This document shows, one piece after another, positions 27,408 to 35,663 of a stretch of DNA of 64,000 bases. The position numbers were made by a program, and so were the translations under genes. How positions within the stretch are numbered: position 1 is the stretch's first letter; every line of letters starts with the position of its first letter. The stretch covers positions 62,001 through 126,000 of the forward strand of contig NZ_BCYR01000003.1 in NCBI RefSeq assembly GCF_001598295.1, given 5' to 3'. Source of the DNA: Klebsiella ornithinolytica NBRC 105727 = ATCC 31898. Its GTDB lineage: Bacteria; Pseudomonadota; Gammaproteobacteria; Enterobacterales; Enterobacteriaceae. The notes below the pieces were generated by a model that was not told the DNA's origin, did no database searches, and saw nothing but the letters and a program-made list of their open reading frames with translations.

Positions 27408-27429
27408 GCCGCCTGCTCCCGCGGGCGGC
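27408..27429 (+). terminator. Hairpin after mdtI
   Basis: GCCGCC pairs with GGCGGC (inner CTCCCGCGG) seven bases after the mdtI stop, followed by AAAATTTGTTC. It is a weak terminator at best. Confidence 0.45.
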
Positions 27430-27506
27430 AAAATTTGTTCTCTGTATTATTCTTTAAAAAAGAGTACTGGCGGCGCGTTTACCTTTAGCCGTGATGAGGA
27501 CAAAGA

Positions 27507-29663
27507 ATGGTTAATTTGCCTGGCTGGCGTAATCTTCCCTCGGCCAAAACGCTTTCGGTCATGATCTTCCTCGCCGGTATCGGCCTCATTGTTTCTGTTA
27601 TTTCTTTAATCTATCTTTCCCAGCATCTGATTAGTATTAAAACAAATGAAATCGACAGACATCGCTCCGTTCTTTCGGTGGATGGCGCGGTGCAGACATC
27701 GGTGAACCGCGTTCTCTCGCTGGTACTGGATAACTCGATTTGGGACGACGCGGTTAAACAAACCTACGCCCCGGTATTGAATACCGGCTGGCTGTATGAC
27801 TCCTGGGGCTCGGGCTTCAAAATCAACAATCTTTACGACGGTACCTTTGTGCTCGATCAGCACTATCGCGTGCTGTGGGGATCGTTTCGCAGCCAAGCCT
27901 TTAACGAAACCGACATACGCTTTTTTGGCAGCGGTTTGCAATCGCTCATCGCCCGGCATGCTGAAGCATTGCGCAGCGGCAAAGGCGCCTACGCCGGTAT
28001 TACCCGCACCCGTGAAGGCATCGCCTTTATTGGTATCGGACTGATTCGCCCGACGCTGGGGCGCTTACAGGTGCATGATGATACGCGTCGCTACCTGGTG
28101 GTCACCCGGCATATCAATGCCGAGATGCTGCAAAAACTGGGGAATACTTTTCAGATTAACGGCCTGCATGAGACGGAGGGCAGCGGTGAATATAGCATTC
28201 CGCTGCGTACCCATGGCGGGGAGATCATTGGCTATCTCAGCTGGCAGCCGCGTCTACCCGGCGCGGAGGCGGCGCATGCGGCGTCGAACAGTATCCGGCT
28301 TATCGCCCTGGTGGCCGCCAGCCTGATCCTGCTGTTTATTCTCTTCAGCTGCCTCGGGCTGTACAAACTCTCCTGTGGAGAGAAGCTGGCGCGTAAAATC
28401 GCGTTGACCGACTGGCTCAGCCAGTTGCCCAACCGCCGGGCGCTGATCGGGCGATTGAATCAGGAGTGCGATAAGTCGCAGCATGAGACCCAGTGCGTGG
28501 TGTTTATTGATCTCGACGGGTTTAAGGATGTCAACGACAACTACGGGCATGAGGTCGGCGACGCGCTGATTGCCCATATTGCGCGGGAGCTGCAGGAGCG
28601 GGTGCCGGGCGACGGTCTGCTGGCCCGTATGGGCGGCGATGAGTTTGCCATGACCATCAGCGGGGAGCAGGCGGTGGATCATGCATCGGCTTTTGCGTGG
28701 GCGGTGCTGGAGATGCTGAAGTCGCCGGTGAAGCTTAATGAGCGGAAAATTTACATCAGCGCCAGCATCGGTATTGCCAGCGGCACGCCCGCATCCTGTC
28801 CGAGCACCGAGCTGTTTCGCCGGGCCGATATTGCGATGTATCACTCGAAAAAATCGGGGAAAGGGCGTACCTCCTGGTATGACGAGACCCTCAACGATAC
28901 CCGGCAATATCAGCTGAATATCGAAAACGGCATTCGCCAGGGGCTGGAAAACGATGAATTTGATGTCTGGTACCAGCCGATTGTTAACGCCGATACCCTG
29001 GTGATGGAGGGGGTCGAAGCGCTGTTGCGCTGGCCGCGTCGGCCGGAAGGGCCGCTGCCGCCGGATGTCTTTATCGGCATCGCGGAAAGCAGCGGTCTGA
29101 TTTATGCGCTGGGGCAGTTTGCGCTCTACCGGGCCTGCTGCGATCTTCAGTCCATCGGGGAATTGACGCTGTCGGTGAATATCTCGCCCGCACAGTTTCG
29201 CGACCCGGAGTTTGAAACGCGCGTCGTCCAGGTGCTCGCCCGCTGCCATTTTCCGGCCCGCCGTTTGCAAATCGAGGTGACCGAGAGCTATGTGATGGAA
29301 AATCCCGCCCGCGCCCTTGCGGCGATTGAAAATTTGAAAGCGCTGGGGGCCGCGGTTGCGCTGGATGATTTTGGCATTGGCTATTCCAGCATCGGCTATC
29401 TGCGCAGTTTTCGCTTCGACACGCTTAAAATTGATAAATCGTTGGCCGGGCTGGTGGATGTAGATGCCCAGGCCGCGGAACTGGTTCGCGGGACCGTGCG
29501 TATCGCCGGAGCGCTGGGAATGACGGTGGTGGCCGAAGGGGTTGAGAATCAGCAGCAGCTGGCGCTGCTGCGGCGGGCGGGATGCGATCGGTTGCAGGGT
29601 TTTTACTTCAGCGAACCGATGCCGATCACATCATTGCTACAGCTGCGCCAGCAGCAGGGCTGA
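27507..29663 (+). CDS. Membrane-bound GGDEF-EAL protein with CHASE4-type sensor domain
   Basis: The 718-residue protein has an N-terminal TM helix, a periplasmic region resembling a CHASE4 domain (residues about 45-255), a second TM (LIALVAASLILLFILFS) and then GGDEF and EAL domains. The cyclase motif is intact (RMGGDEFAMTI), as are early landmarks (FIDLDGFKDVNDNYGHEVGD). The EAL domain keeps EALLRWP, the metal-binding ENPARAL/LDDFGIGYSS region and KIDKSL. Both synthesis and breakdown of cyclic di-GMP are therefore possible. The sensed ligand is unknown. It stands alone between mdtI and ydgD. Confidence 0.92.
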   Translation: MVNLPGWRNLPSAKTLSVMIFLAGIGLIVSVISLIYLSQHLISIKTNEIDRHRSVLSVDGAVQTSVNRVLSLVLDNSIWDDAVKQTYAPVLNTGWLYDSWGSGFKINNLYDGTFVLDQHYRVLWGSFRSQAFNETDIRFFGSGLQSLIARHAEALRSGKGAYAGITRTREGIAFIGIGLIRPTLGRLQVHDDTRRYLVVTRHINAEMLQKLGNTFQINGLHETEGSGEYSIPLRTHGGEIIGYLSWQPRLPGAEAAHAASNSIRLIALVAASLILLFILFSCLGLYKLSCGEKLARKIALTDWLSQLPNRRALIGRLNQECDKSQHETQCVVFIDLDGFKDVNDNYGHEVGDALIAHIARELQERVPGDGLLARMGGDEFAMTISGEQAVDHASAFAWAVLEMLKSPVKLNERKIYISASIGIASGTPASCPSTELFRRADIAMYHSKKSGKGRTSWYDETLNDTRQYQLNIENGIRQGLENDEFDVWYQPIVNADTLVMEGVEALLRWPRRPEGPLPPDVFIGIAESSGLIYALGQFALYRACCDLQSIGELTLSVNISPAQFRDPEFETRVVQVLARCHFPARRLQIEVTESYVMENPARALAAIENLKALGAAVALDDFGIGYSSIGYLRSFRFDTLKIDKSLAGLVDVDAQAAELVRGTVRIAGALGMTVVAEGVENQQQLALLRRAGCDRLQGFYFSEPMPITSLLQLRQQQG

Positions 29664-29667
29664 TCGT

Positions 29668-30480
29668 TTACTCACCGGCCAGCGCTTCCAGCTTGTCACG
29701 AAAACCGGTCACCGAAATCGCCCGGTTATCCGCCCGCCAGCGATCTTTCGGACCGGGCGCTGAACTCTGTACGGCAATGACCTGCCAGCCGGTATCGGTT
29801 TTCAACAGCAGCGGCGAACCGCTGTCGCCGGGTAGCGTATCGCACTGATGAGACAGCACCGTGGTCTGCGCCCAGCCGGTCACAATGCAGTCCTGATGGC
29901 TGTATAAATTATCCAGATGGTCTTCCGGGTAGCCGGACTGGGTGACTTTTCTCTCAGACACCTTCAGCGCGGCGGTGAGATCGGCTTTATCGCCGCTAAA
30001 CAGCGGGATCGGCGTGATGCCGCCCGGCGCGTAGCGTAAAACGATTAAGCCAAAGTCCCAGGGCGCAGCGGCCGACGGGACAATCCAGCCGTCGCCATCG
30101 GCTTTGAGCCGCTTACCCAGCGACGGGTCGACGCGACCTTCAATGCCGTGAATCTCATACACCCAGCCGCCTTTGCGGGAAATAAAGCGCAGCGCAACGG
30201 GTTTATCCGGCTTGCCTTTTGGCGGCGTCAGCAGACAGTGACCGGCGGTCAGCGCCAGATGCGGCGAAATGAGCGTGGCGGTACACAGATTGCCGCTGGC
30301 CGTTTCTAATTGACCAATGGCATCCCAGGGTTCCTCGGCAGGATTGTTGACCGGTTTGCGATCGTCATGACCGAAAAAAAGCGTCTTGATATCTTTCGCA
30401 CTCATGCTGTCATCATCAGCGTGAGCAAACGGGGACAACAAACAAAATGAACACAGCAATAACAGTACGTCTCTACGCAT
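29668..30480 (-). CDS. ydgD: Secreted trypsin-like serine protease YdgD
   Basis: The 270-residue chymotrypsin-fold protease has a Sec signal peptide ([21 protein letters not shown]). The catalytic triad is visible: His in ALTAGHCLL, Asp in PWDFGLIVL and Ser in [10 protein letters not shown]. It reads as the homologue of E. coli YdgD, a periplasmic protease of unclear role. Cysteines around the His (TAGHC, with an upstream NLCTATL) suggest a disulphide. It is convergent with the GGDEF-EAL gene, with only 4 bases between the stops. Confidence 0.93.
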   Translation of the reverse strand: MRRDVLLLLCSFCLLSPFAHADDDSMSAKDIKTLFFGHDDRKPVNNPAEEPWDAIGQLETASGNLCTATLISPHLALTAGHCLLTPPKGKPDKPVALRFISRKGGWVYEIHGIEGRVDPSLGKRLKADGDGWIVPSAAAPWDFGLIVLRYAPGGITPIPLFSGDKADLTAALKVSERKVTQSGYPEDHLDNLYSHQDCIVTGWAQTTVLSHQCDTLPGDSGSPLLLKTDTGWQVIAVQSSAPGPKDRWRADNRAISVTGFRDKLEALAGE

Positions 30481-31020
30481 ATCACTCTCTGGGGAGAAAT
30501 TATGTTTCTACATTGCATCCTTTTGCGTACTTCATGCGAATGAAGCCGCCGGGATGATTTTGTCTATATTGACAGTAGCAGGAGATTTAAGTTTATGAAA
30601 GTTAAGAGTAATTTTAATCAAAGCCCACGGCGGACAAAATTACCTCAAAACGGCTCTTTTTGGCGGAAGAATGAAGATAACTCAACCGGTTAGCACGCAT
30701 CTTTCCATCGCGTTATTTCCGCAGAAAGCGCTAGCGGAAGCAACATAAATCGGGTTACGGAAAGTACCAAATCAGACGAAAAACAGGCAAGCGGGCCGTG
30801 CGGAGGGATCGGGAGTGTCATGCGCAGACCGCGACGGCGAGCAGTAAAAACAGACACTTCTTCAGCGGAAAATGCACTTCTTTACAGCATTCTCAGTTGC
30901 TTTCAATGTGAAACATTTTCTCACCGCAAATATTGTTATTCCTCTCTGCCGTTGAACAAACAGAGATGTTACCCCGGCGATGATATCCGCTAATTCTTAT
31001 CTCCGGTTTCGGGAGGATGT
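30481..31020. other. Intergenic region upstream of ydgD
   Basis: About 540 bases with only two candidate small ORFs at its edges (30595-30693 and 31021-31125). It includes the ydgD promoter region. GAAGTGCATTTT-like segments and CGCTAGCGGAAG are visible, but I recognise no RNA gene or operator. Confidence 0.3.
30595..30693 (+). CDS. Doubtful 32-residue basic small ORF
   Basis: The frame MKVKSNFNQSPRRTKLPQNG... is 32 codons long and follows an AGGAG about ten bases upstream. It is hydrophilic and basic with no recognised relatives. Only the ribosome site supports it. Confidence 0.25.
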   Translation: MKVKSNFNQSPRRTKLPQNGSFWRKNEDNSTG

Positions 31021-31125
31021 ATGTCTAAAAAAGGTATTCGTGCGTTAGTTTATGTTTCTCTCGCGTCGGTTTTTATCTGGGGCGCGGCGGGATATCTGGT
31101 TGTGCAGGCGGTACATGTTATGTAA
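31021..31125 (+). CDS. Small single-TM membrane protein, 34 residues
   Basis: The frame begins MSKKGIRALVYVSLASVF and continues WGAAGYLVVQAVHVM. It has a basic N-terminus and one hydrophobic helix of about 22 residues. GGGAGG lies five bases before the ATG, an almost ideal ribosome site. I do not recognise the family. It ends 17 bases before the stop of the convergent LysR gene. Confidence 0.6.
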   Translation: MSKKGIRALVYVSLASVFIWGAAGYLVVQAVHVM

Positions 31126-31141
31126 ACCGCCAGGACCGCTG

Positions 31142-32059
31142 TCACTTTGGCGGCTGACCCAGGCGGGTTAATCCATCCGGGAACGGCGCCGGGATGTGTT
31201 CGAGTAAAAAGTGATACAGCAGGGCGACAGGCTGTGGATTAAGTCTCTTTTTGGGCCACACCAGGTAATAGCCCTCGCCGGTGGCAACGGCCTGCGGGAA
31301 CGGAAGCGCCAGCAGGCCGTTGCGAATCGCTTGCAGACTCAAAAAGAGATCGCCCACCGAGACCCCGTGCCCGCTCATGGCCGCCATCGTGCCTTGTTCC
31401 AGACTATCAAAGACGATTCCCTGGTTTATCCCGGTCTGCGATAACGCTCCGGCATGCTGTAGCCAACGTCGCCAGTCCCGGCGATCGGTCGTCGGATGAA
31501 TCAGCGGGCAGGCGGATAATCTCTGGCGAGCGGCCTCGACCATGGACGGGGCGCAGATCGGAACCAGCCATTCGGCAAACAACAGCCTGTGGCAGGTCTC
31601 TTCGCCGAAATGACCATCGCCGAGCAGAATCGCGCAATCGTAAGGCTCGCGGCTGAAGTCTACGCTGTCTCTGTCCATCCACACGCTGCTCATCTCTATG
31701 ACCGGTCGCGGATGCTGCTGGCGAAAGCGCTGCAACACATCCAGCAGCCAGCGCATGGTGAGTGTCGACGGCGATTTCAGCCGCAGCTTGCCCGCCTGAT
31801 GGCGCAAGGTCTGGCAGGCGCTGTCAATGGCGGCAAAGTTTTCCGCCAGCGCGCTGGCGAGCTGCCTTCCCGCGTCGGTGAGCACCACTTTTGGCCCCTG
31901 ACGGGTAAACAGCTGGCAGTCAAACCAGGCCTCGAGCGTGCTGATATGGCGGCTGACCGCCCCGGGGGTAACGTGCAGCGCCGCAGCGGCTTTGCTAAAG
32001 GAGCCAAGGCGGGCGGCGGTTTCAAAAGCGCGGAGGGCATACAGCGGCGGCATCGACAT
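31142..32059 (-). CDS. LysR-family regulator (GcvA/AmpR-like)
   Basis: The protein of about 305 residues has an N-terminal HTH (PPLYALRAFETAARLGSFSKAAAALHVTPGAVSRHISTLE) and a substrate-binding domain of the GcvA/AmpR branch. I chose the ATG at 32059 (MSMPPLYALRAF). An in-frame ATG at 32107 would add 16 residues without homology. It is divergent from a LysE-type exporter gene 117 bases away, the usual pairing in which the regulator controls the exporter. The effector is probably an amino acid or similar metabolite, but this is not shown. Confidence 0.85.
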   Translation of the reverse strand: MSMPPLYALRAFETAARLGSFSKAAAALHVTPGAVSRHISTLEAWFDCQLFTRQGPKVVLTDAGRQLASALAENFAAIDSACQTLRHQAGKLRLKSPSTLTMRWLLDVLQRFRQQHPRPVIEMSSVWMDRDSVDFSREPYDCAILLGDGHFGEETCHRLLFAEWLVPICAPSMVEAARQRLSACPLIHPTTDRRDWRRWLQHAGALSQTGINQGIVFDSLEQGTMAAMSGHGVSVGDLFLSLQAIRNGLLALPFPQAVATGEGYYLVWPKKRLNPQPVALLYHFLLEHIPAPFPDGLTRLGQPPK

Positions 32060-32176
32060 ATCGGTCAGCTTTCTATATTGAGTTAAACTCACATTCAAAC
32101 TCACCATTTGTCGTTTTTCAATCCTGAAATCTAAGTAGAAAATGCACTGACCTGAAAAAAAGAGTGAGTCAGTATC

Positions 32177-32785
32177 ATGAACTATGCATTGATGGCGGGA
32201 TACAGCATGACGGTGCTGGCGCTGATTGCTACGCCGGGCCCGGTGGTGCTACTGGTGACCGGCTGCGCCGCCAGAGACGGGGCTTCATCGGCAGTGCGTA
32301 CGATGATAGGCAGCAATCTCGCGTCGCTGGTGTTGATGGCCGTTGCGGCGGCAATGTTGACCGGCGCCGTGGCGATCCATCCCGACATTCTGCTGCTGTT
32401 GGCGGCGCTGGGGTCCATCTATATTACGTGGCTTGCTCTGAGTATGCTGCGTCCGTCGCCTGTGACACCTGGCGCGGCGACCGCGCGAGGCGGCGTGTGG
32501 TCGGGGTTCGTGACCGCCCTGAGTAATCCTAAGGACATTCTGTTCTTTGCCGCGTTTTTCCCGCAGTTTATCCAGATTACCAGTGATGTTGGCCTGAGCC
32601 TTGGTCTGTTGAGCATCATCTGGGTGGCTATCGATCTTGGGGTGCTGTCGTTCTATATCCTCGCCATTCGGCGCTGGCTGGCCCCGGCGCATGCCCATCG
32701 CTTAACGACAATTGCCGCCTGCTTTTTGCTGATCCTTGGGGTGTATGGCGTGGGGTATCATTTCTGGCTGCTGGCAGGTCATTAG
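32177..32785 (+). CDS. LysE/RhtB-family amino acid exporter
   Basis: The 202-residue protein has six hydrophobic segments and the family's N-terminal motif TPGPVVLLVTGCAARDG, plus the mid-protein stretch ALSNPKDILFFAAFFPQF. Relatives export lysine, threonine, homoserine or leucine. Specificity cannot be read here. It is divergent from the LysR gene and probably controlled by it. Confidence 0.9.
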   Translation: MNYALMAGYSMTVLALIATPGPVVLLVTGCAARDGASSAVRTMIGSNLASLVLMAVAAAMLTGAVAIHPDILLLLAALGSIYITWLALSMLRPSPVTPGAATARGGVWSGFVTALSNPKDILFFAAFFPQFIQITSDVGLSLGLLSIIWVAIDLGVLSFYILAIRRWLAPAHAHRLTTIAACFLLILGVYGVGYHFWLLAGH

Positions 32786-32969
32786 CGCTTTCTCGTTACG
32801 GGAGGAGCAGCGGTCTGCTGGCGTGACCTTGTGATGAAAATCAGCGCATTGATGCGGTATTCACCGCGCAATCCGACGGGGCGGCAAGGAGGAGCAACGT
32901 AGACGGTGACAGCATGGTGAGATGTCGGGCCGGAGAGTCGCTGCGCAGAGTGATGAAGCGCCGTCTTAT

Positions 32970-33053
32970 TCAGTAGAGGAAAAAGCGGGTCGCAATCAGC
33001 GCGCAGAGAATTAACAGGATCAGGATGAGCTCAAAACGATAGCGCCGCAGCAT
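32970..33053 (-). CDS. ydgU: Small membrane protein YdgU
   Basis: The 27-residue frame reads MLRRYRFELILILLILCALI and ends ATRFFLY. It has the same length as, and clearly resembles, E. coli YdgU, also encoded directly after asr. One TM helix follows a basic start. Its ribosome site (CTGGAGGG) lies immediately after the T-run of the asr terminator. The function is unknown. Confidence 0.85.
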   Translation of the reverse strand: MLRRYRFELILILLILCALIATRFFLY

Positions 33054-33066
33054 AAGTGCCCTCCAG

Positions 33067-33093
33067 AAAAAAACGGCGCTGAAACAGCGCCGG
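33067..33093 (-). terminator. Rho-independent terminator of asr
   Basis: On the minus strand CGGCGCTG-TTT-CAGCGCCG is followed by seven T's, 30 bases past the asr stop and just ahead of ydgU. Some read-through is needed if ydgU is expressed from the asr promoter. Confidence 0.9.
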
Positions 33094-33122
33094 TTTATGA
33101 TTAACCTGACTTACCGGAAGAA

Positions 33123-33599
33123 TTAAGCAGCCGGTTGTGCAGCAGGTTTAGCGGCCTGATGTTTAGTAGTTTTGTGGTGTTTTTTAGCAGCCTGAGCTTT
33201 CTGGGCTACTGGTTTGGTTGCCGCTTTGTGGTGTTTTTTCGCGGCCTGGGCTTTCTGGGCTACTGGTTTGGTTGCTGCTTTGTGGTGTTTTTTCGCGGCC
33301 TGGGCTTTCTGTTCAGCGGCCGGTTTGGCGGCGGCTTTGTGATGTTTTTTCGCGGCCTGAGCTTTCTGTTCGGCGGCCGGTTTGGCGGCGGCTTTGTGGT
33401 GTTTTTTCGCGGCCTGAGCTTTCTGCTCAGCGGCCGGTTTGGCAGCGGCTTTGTGATGTTTTTTATGATGAGTGGTTTTGGCAGTGGTGCTGTGAGTTGC
33501 AGCAGCCGGAGCCTGAGTGGTGCTTACTGCGTCAGCAGCGAAAGCAGCAGAAGACAGACCCATAGCAGCGGCAACGACCAGAGCTAATACTTTTTTCAT
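33123..33599 (-). CDS. asr: Acid shock protein Asr, repeat-expanded
   Basis: The 158-residue periplasmic protein begins with a signal peptide ([21 protein letters not shown]). The rest is an Ala/Lys/His-rich basic sequence. E. coli Asr is about 102 residues. Here the difference is a tandem array: three 19-residue units of the type [19 protein letters not shown] and two 18-residue units [18 protein letters not shown]. Asr is induced strongly by acid and phosphate starvation and helps protect periplasmic proteins at low pH. Upstream lies a perfect RstA box. Confidence 0.95.
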   Translation of the reverse strand: MKKVLALVVAAAMGLSSAAFAADAVSTTQAPAAATHSTTAKTTHHKKHHKAAAKPAAEQKAQAAKKHHKAAAKPAAEQKAQAAKKHHKAAAKPAAEQKAQAAKKHHKAATKPVAQKAQAAKKHHKAATKPVAQKAQAAKKHHKTTKHQAAKPAAQPAA

Positions 33600-33703
33600 T
33601 CTGATATCCTCGAAATTGTTTTTTCAGTGAACCCCACTGCGGGGCTGTTGAAAGAACTATATGCCTCTCTTTTCTGGCTTTCCGTGAGTGTTTGGTATCG
33701 GCG

Positions 33704-33717
33704 TGTAACGATATGTA
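33704..33717 (-). promoter_or_regulatory. RstA box upstream of asr
   Basis: Read towards asr the sequence is TACATATCGTTACA, an exact match to the RstA consensus TACATNTNGTTACA. It lies 105 bases upstream of the asr ATG. Control of asr by the RstB/RstA system is established in E. coli. Confidence 0.88.
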
Positions 33718-33750
33718 CAACCGAAACTGAGACGAGGATATTTCGGTGAG

Positions 33751-33770
33751 CGCCGGGGAGTGCCCCGGCG
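33751..33770. terminator. Hairpin after the carboxypeptidase gene
   Basis: CGCCGGGG-AGTG-CCCCGGCG, a perfect 8-bp GC stem, lies 13 bases beyond the stop at 33783. There is no T-run. Confidence 0.5.
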
Positions 33771-33782
33771 CGACGGAGGCAT

Positions 33783-35270
33783 TTACAGGTAGCGTGCGCT
33801 GAGATGCTGGCGGAAATAGTCGCTGTTCAGATCTTCCCCGGTGGCGTTAATGATCAGCTGTGAGGTGCTGAACCGGCTGCCGTGCTGCCAGATATTCTGC
33901 TGTAGCCAGGCAAACAGCGTCGTGAAATCACCGTTGGCAATGTTGGCCTCCAGCTGCGGCAACGCGCGCTTCGCGGCAGCCATCAGCTGCGCGGCGTACA
34001 TGGCGCCGAGGGTGTAGGAAGGGAAGTAACCAAACCCGCCATCGGTCCAGTGAATATCCTGCATACAGCCATTACGATAATTGCCGGTGGTAGAGAGTCC
34101 CAGCCAGCTTTGCATTTTCTCATCCCACAGCGCGGGAATATCGTCTACCTCGATGTCACCATCGATCAGCGCCCGTTCGATCTCATAGCGCAGGATAACA
34201 TGGGCCGGATAGCTGACCTCGTCAGCATCCACGCGGATATAACCCGGCTTGACGCGCTGGTTCCAGGCAATGAAATTCTCAGTGCTGAAGGCCGGCTGTT
34301 CGCCAAAACGCTGACGCACGGCCGGCAGCAGGCGTTTCAGGAAGGCATCGCTGCGTCCGAGCTGCATTTCGAAGAACAGGCTTTGCGATTCGTGGATCGC
34401 CGTTGAGCGGGCCAGCGCCACCGGTTGATCGAGCCATTTACGCGGCAGGTTTTGTTCATAGCGCGCATGACCGGTTTCATGAATCACACCGAACAGGGCG
34501 CTGAGCAGATCCTCTTCGTTATAGCGCGTGGTGATGCGCACATCCTGCGGCACGCCGCCGCAGAACGGATGGGCGCTGATATCCAGACGCCCGCCATCAA
34601 AATCAAAACCCAGAATCCGCATGGCTTCCAGTCCCAGCTCACGCTGTTCAGCGATCGGGAACGGCCCCTGCGGCGCAACCGGCGGGGTCAGGGACTGCTT
34701 TTCGACGACGCTGGCGAGCAGAGCCGGCAGCCAGGATTTGAGATCGGCAAACAACACGTCAAGCCGCGCGCTGGTCATATCCGGTTCGAAAATATCCAAC
34801 AGGGCATCATAGCGAGAGCACCCTTTCGCCCCGGCGCGAATCGCCGCTTCTTCACGGCTCAGCTTCACCACCTCGCGCAGGTTTTCGGCGAAACCTTCCC
34901 AGTCGTTCGCCGGGCGCTGGCTGCGCCAGGCATGTTCGCAGCGGCTGCCTGCCAGCGATTTGGCCTCAACCAGACTTTCCGGCAGCAGCGCCGCCTGTTC
35001 GTACTGGCGAGTCATTTCGCGCAGATTCGCTTGTTCAACGTCGTTCAGATTTTCCTGGCGTGCGTTGCGCAGCGCTTCAGCCACGCTCTTATCCGTCAGG
35101 ATTTGATGCTGCAGCACGCCCAGTTCTGCCAGAGCCTCGCCTCGCGCGGCGCTGCCGCCCGGCGGCATCATGGCGAACATATCCCAGCCGGCGATAGCGC
35201 CGAGATGCGAGAAGCGGGAAAGACGCTGGAAAGTGCGGGTAAGCTGCTGATAGTTTTTGTTGTCAGTCAT
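33783..35270 (-). CDS. Carboxypeptidase Taq, M32 metallopeptidase
   Basis: The 495-residue protein is an M32 zinc carboxypeptidase of usual length. The metal site H-E-x-x-H is in VIHETGHARYEQNL, and the family's second motif is in STAIHESQSLFFEMQ. It removes C-terminal residues, except proline, from peptides in the cytoplasm. It is not at this place in E. coli K-12 gene order, where asr and ynfM are neighbours, so it is an insertion or lineage-specific retention. Confidence 0.93.
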   Translation of the reverse strand: MTDNKNYQQLTRTFQRLSRFSHLGAIAGWDMFAMMPPGGSAARGEALAELGVLQHQILTDKSVAEALRNARQENLNDVEQANLREMTRQYEQAALLPESLVEAKSLAGSRCEHAWRSQRPANDWEGFAENLREVVKLSREEAAIRAGAKGCSRYDALLDIFEPDMTSARLDVLFADLKSWLPALLASVVEKQSLTPPVAPQGPFPIAEQRELGLEAMRILGFDFDGGRLDISAHPFCGGVPQDVRITTRYNEEDLLSALFGVIHETGHARYEQNLPRKWLDQPVALARSTAIHESQSLFFEMQLGRSDAFLKRLLPAVRQRFGEQPAFSTENFIAWNQRVKPGYIRVDADEVSYPAHVILRYEIERALIDGDIEVDDIPALWDEKMQSWLGLSTTGNYRNGCMQDIHWTDGGFGYFPSYTLGAMYAAQLMAAAKRALPQLEANIANGDFTTLFAWLQQNIWQHGSRFSTSQLIINATGEDLNSDYFRQHLSARYL

Positions 35271-35536
35271 GTTTAGTTTGGCCTGTTGCGAGTGAACGAA
35301 AGGCGTTGCCCGTTGACCTCTACACTATCCTGATCCGCGCCAATCTTCCACACGAGACGCAAGGCTCGCCGGGCCGTCCGGCAGAGCGATCGGTGGGGAC
35401 GGACTATCGCGCCAGTTTTTTCGCCTGGCCGGGAGCAGGATCGAAATATTGTCACATTGATGTGGTCAGAATAGCGGATTCTTTTTGAGCAGCGGCTAAA
35501 CTTATTTTGGGCACAGGCCGTCGTTCGGGAGTCATT
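35271..35536. other. Promoter region of carboxypeptidase gene and gap
   Basis: About 270 bases with no credible gene. Short open frames on both strands here lack ribosome sites. Confidence 0.3.
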
Positions 35537-35629
35537 ATGAATCCGTTCACTATGCTATTTATTGCACTGCTGTCTATCGATGCCGTCAGAGAGCTATTGG
35601 GGGCGTCGTCGGTACTGGGCATGTGGTGA
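35537..35629 (+). CDS. Small hydrophobic protein, 30 residues
   Basis: The frame MNPFTMLFIALLSIDAVREL continues LGASSVLGMW. It has one hydrophobic stretch and a CGGGAG ribosome site six to seven bases before the ATG. It ends just before a hairpin (35633-35654) and runs towards ynfM. I do not recognise it. Confidence 0.5.
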   Translation: MNPFTMLFIALLSIDAVRELLGASSVLGMW

Positions 35630-35632
35630 AAG

Positions 35633-35654
35633 ACGTGGCCGATAAAGGCCACGT
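35633..35654. terminator. Bidirectional hairpin between small ORF and ynfM
   Basis: ACGTGGCC-GATAAA-GGCCACGT is a perfect 8-bp stem between convergent genes. No long T-run on either side. Confidence 0.5.
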
Positions 35655-35663
35655 GAAGAGAGA

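Noticed and set aside
33140-33480. Regularly spaced near-identical repeats that could suggest a CRISPR array
   Set aside because: The 54-57-bp units are in frame within asr and encode the tandem Lys/His/Ala repeats; there are no unique spacers.
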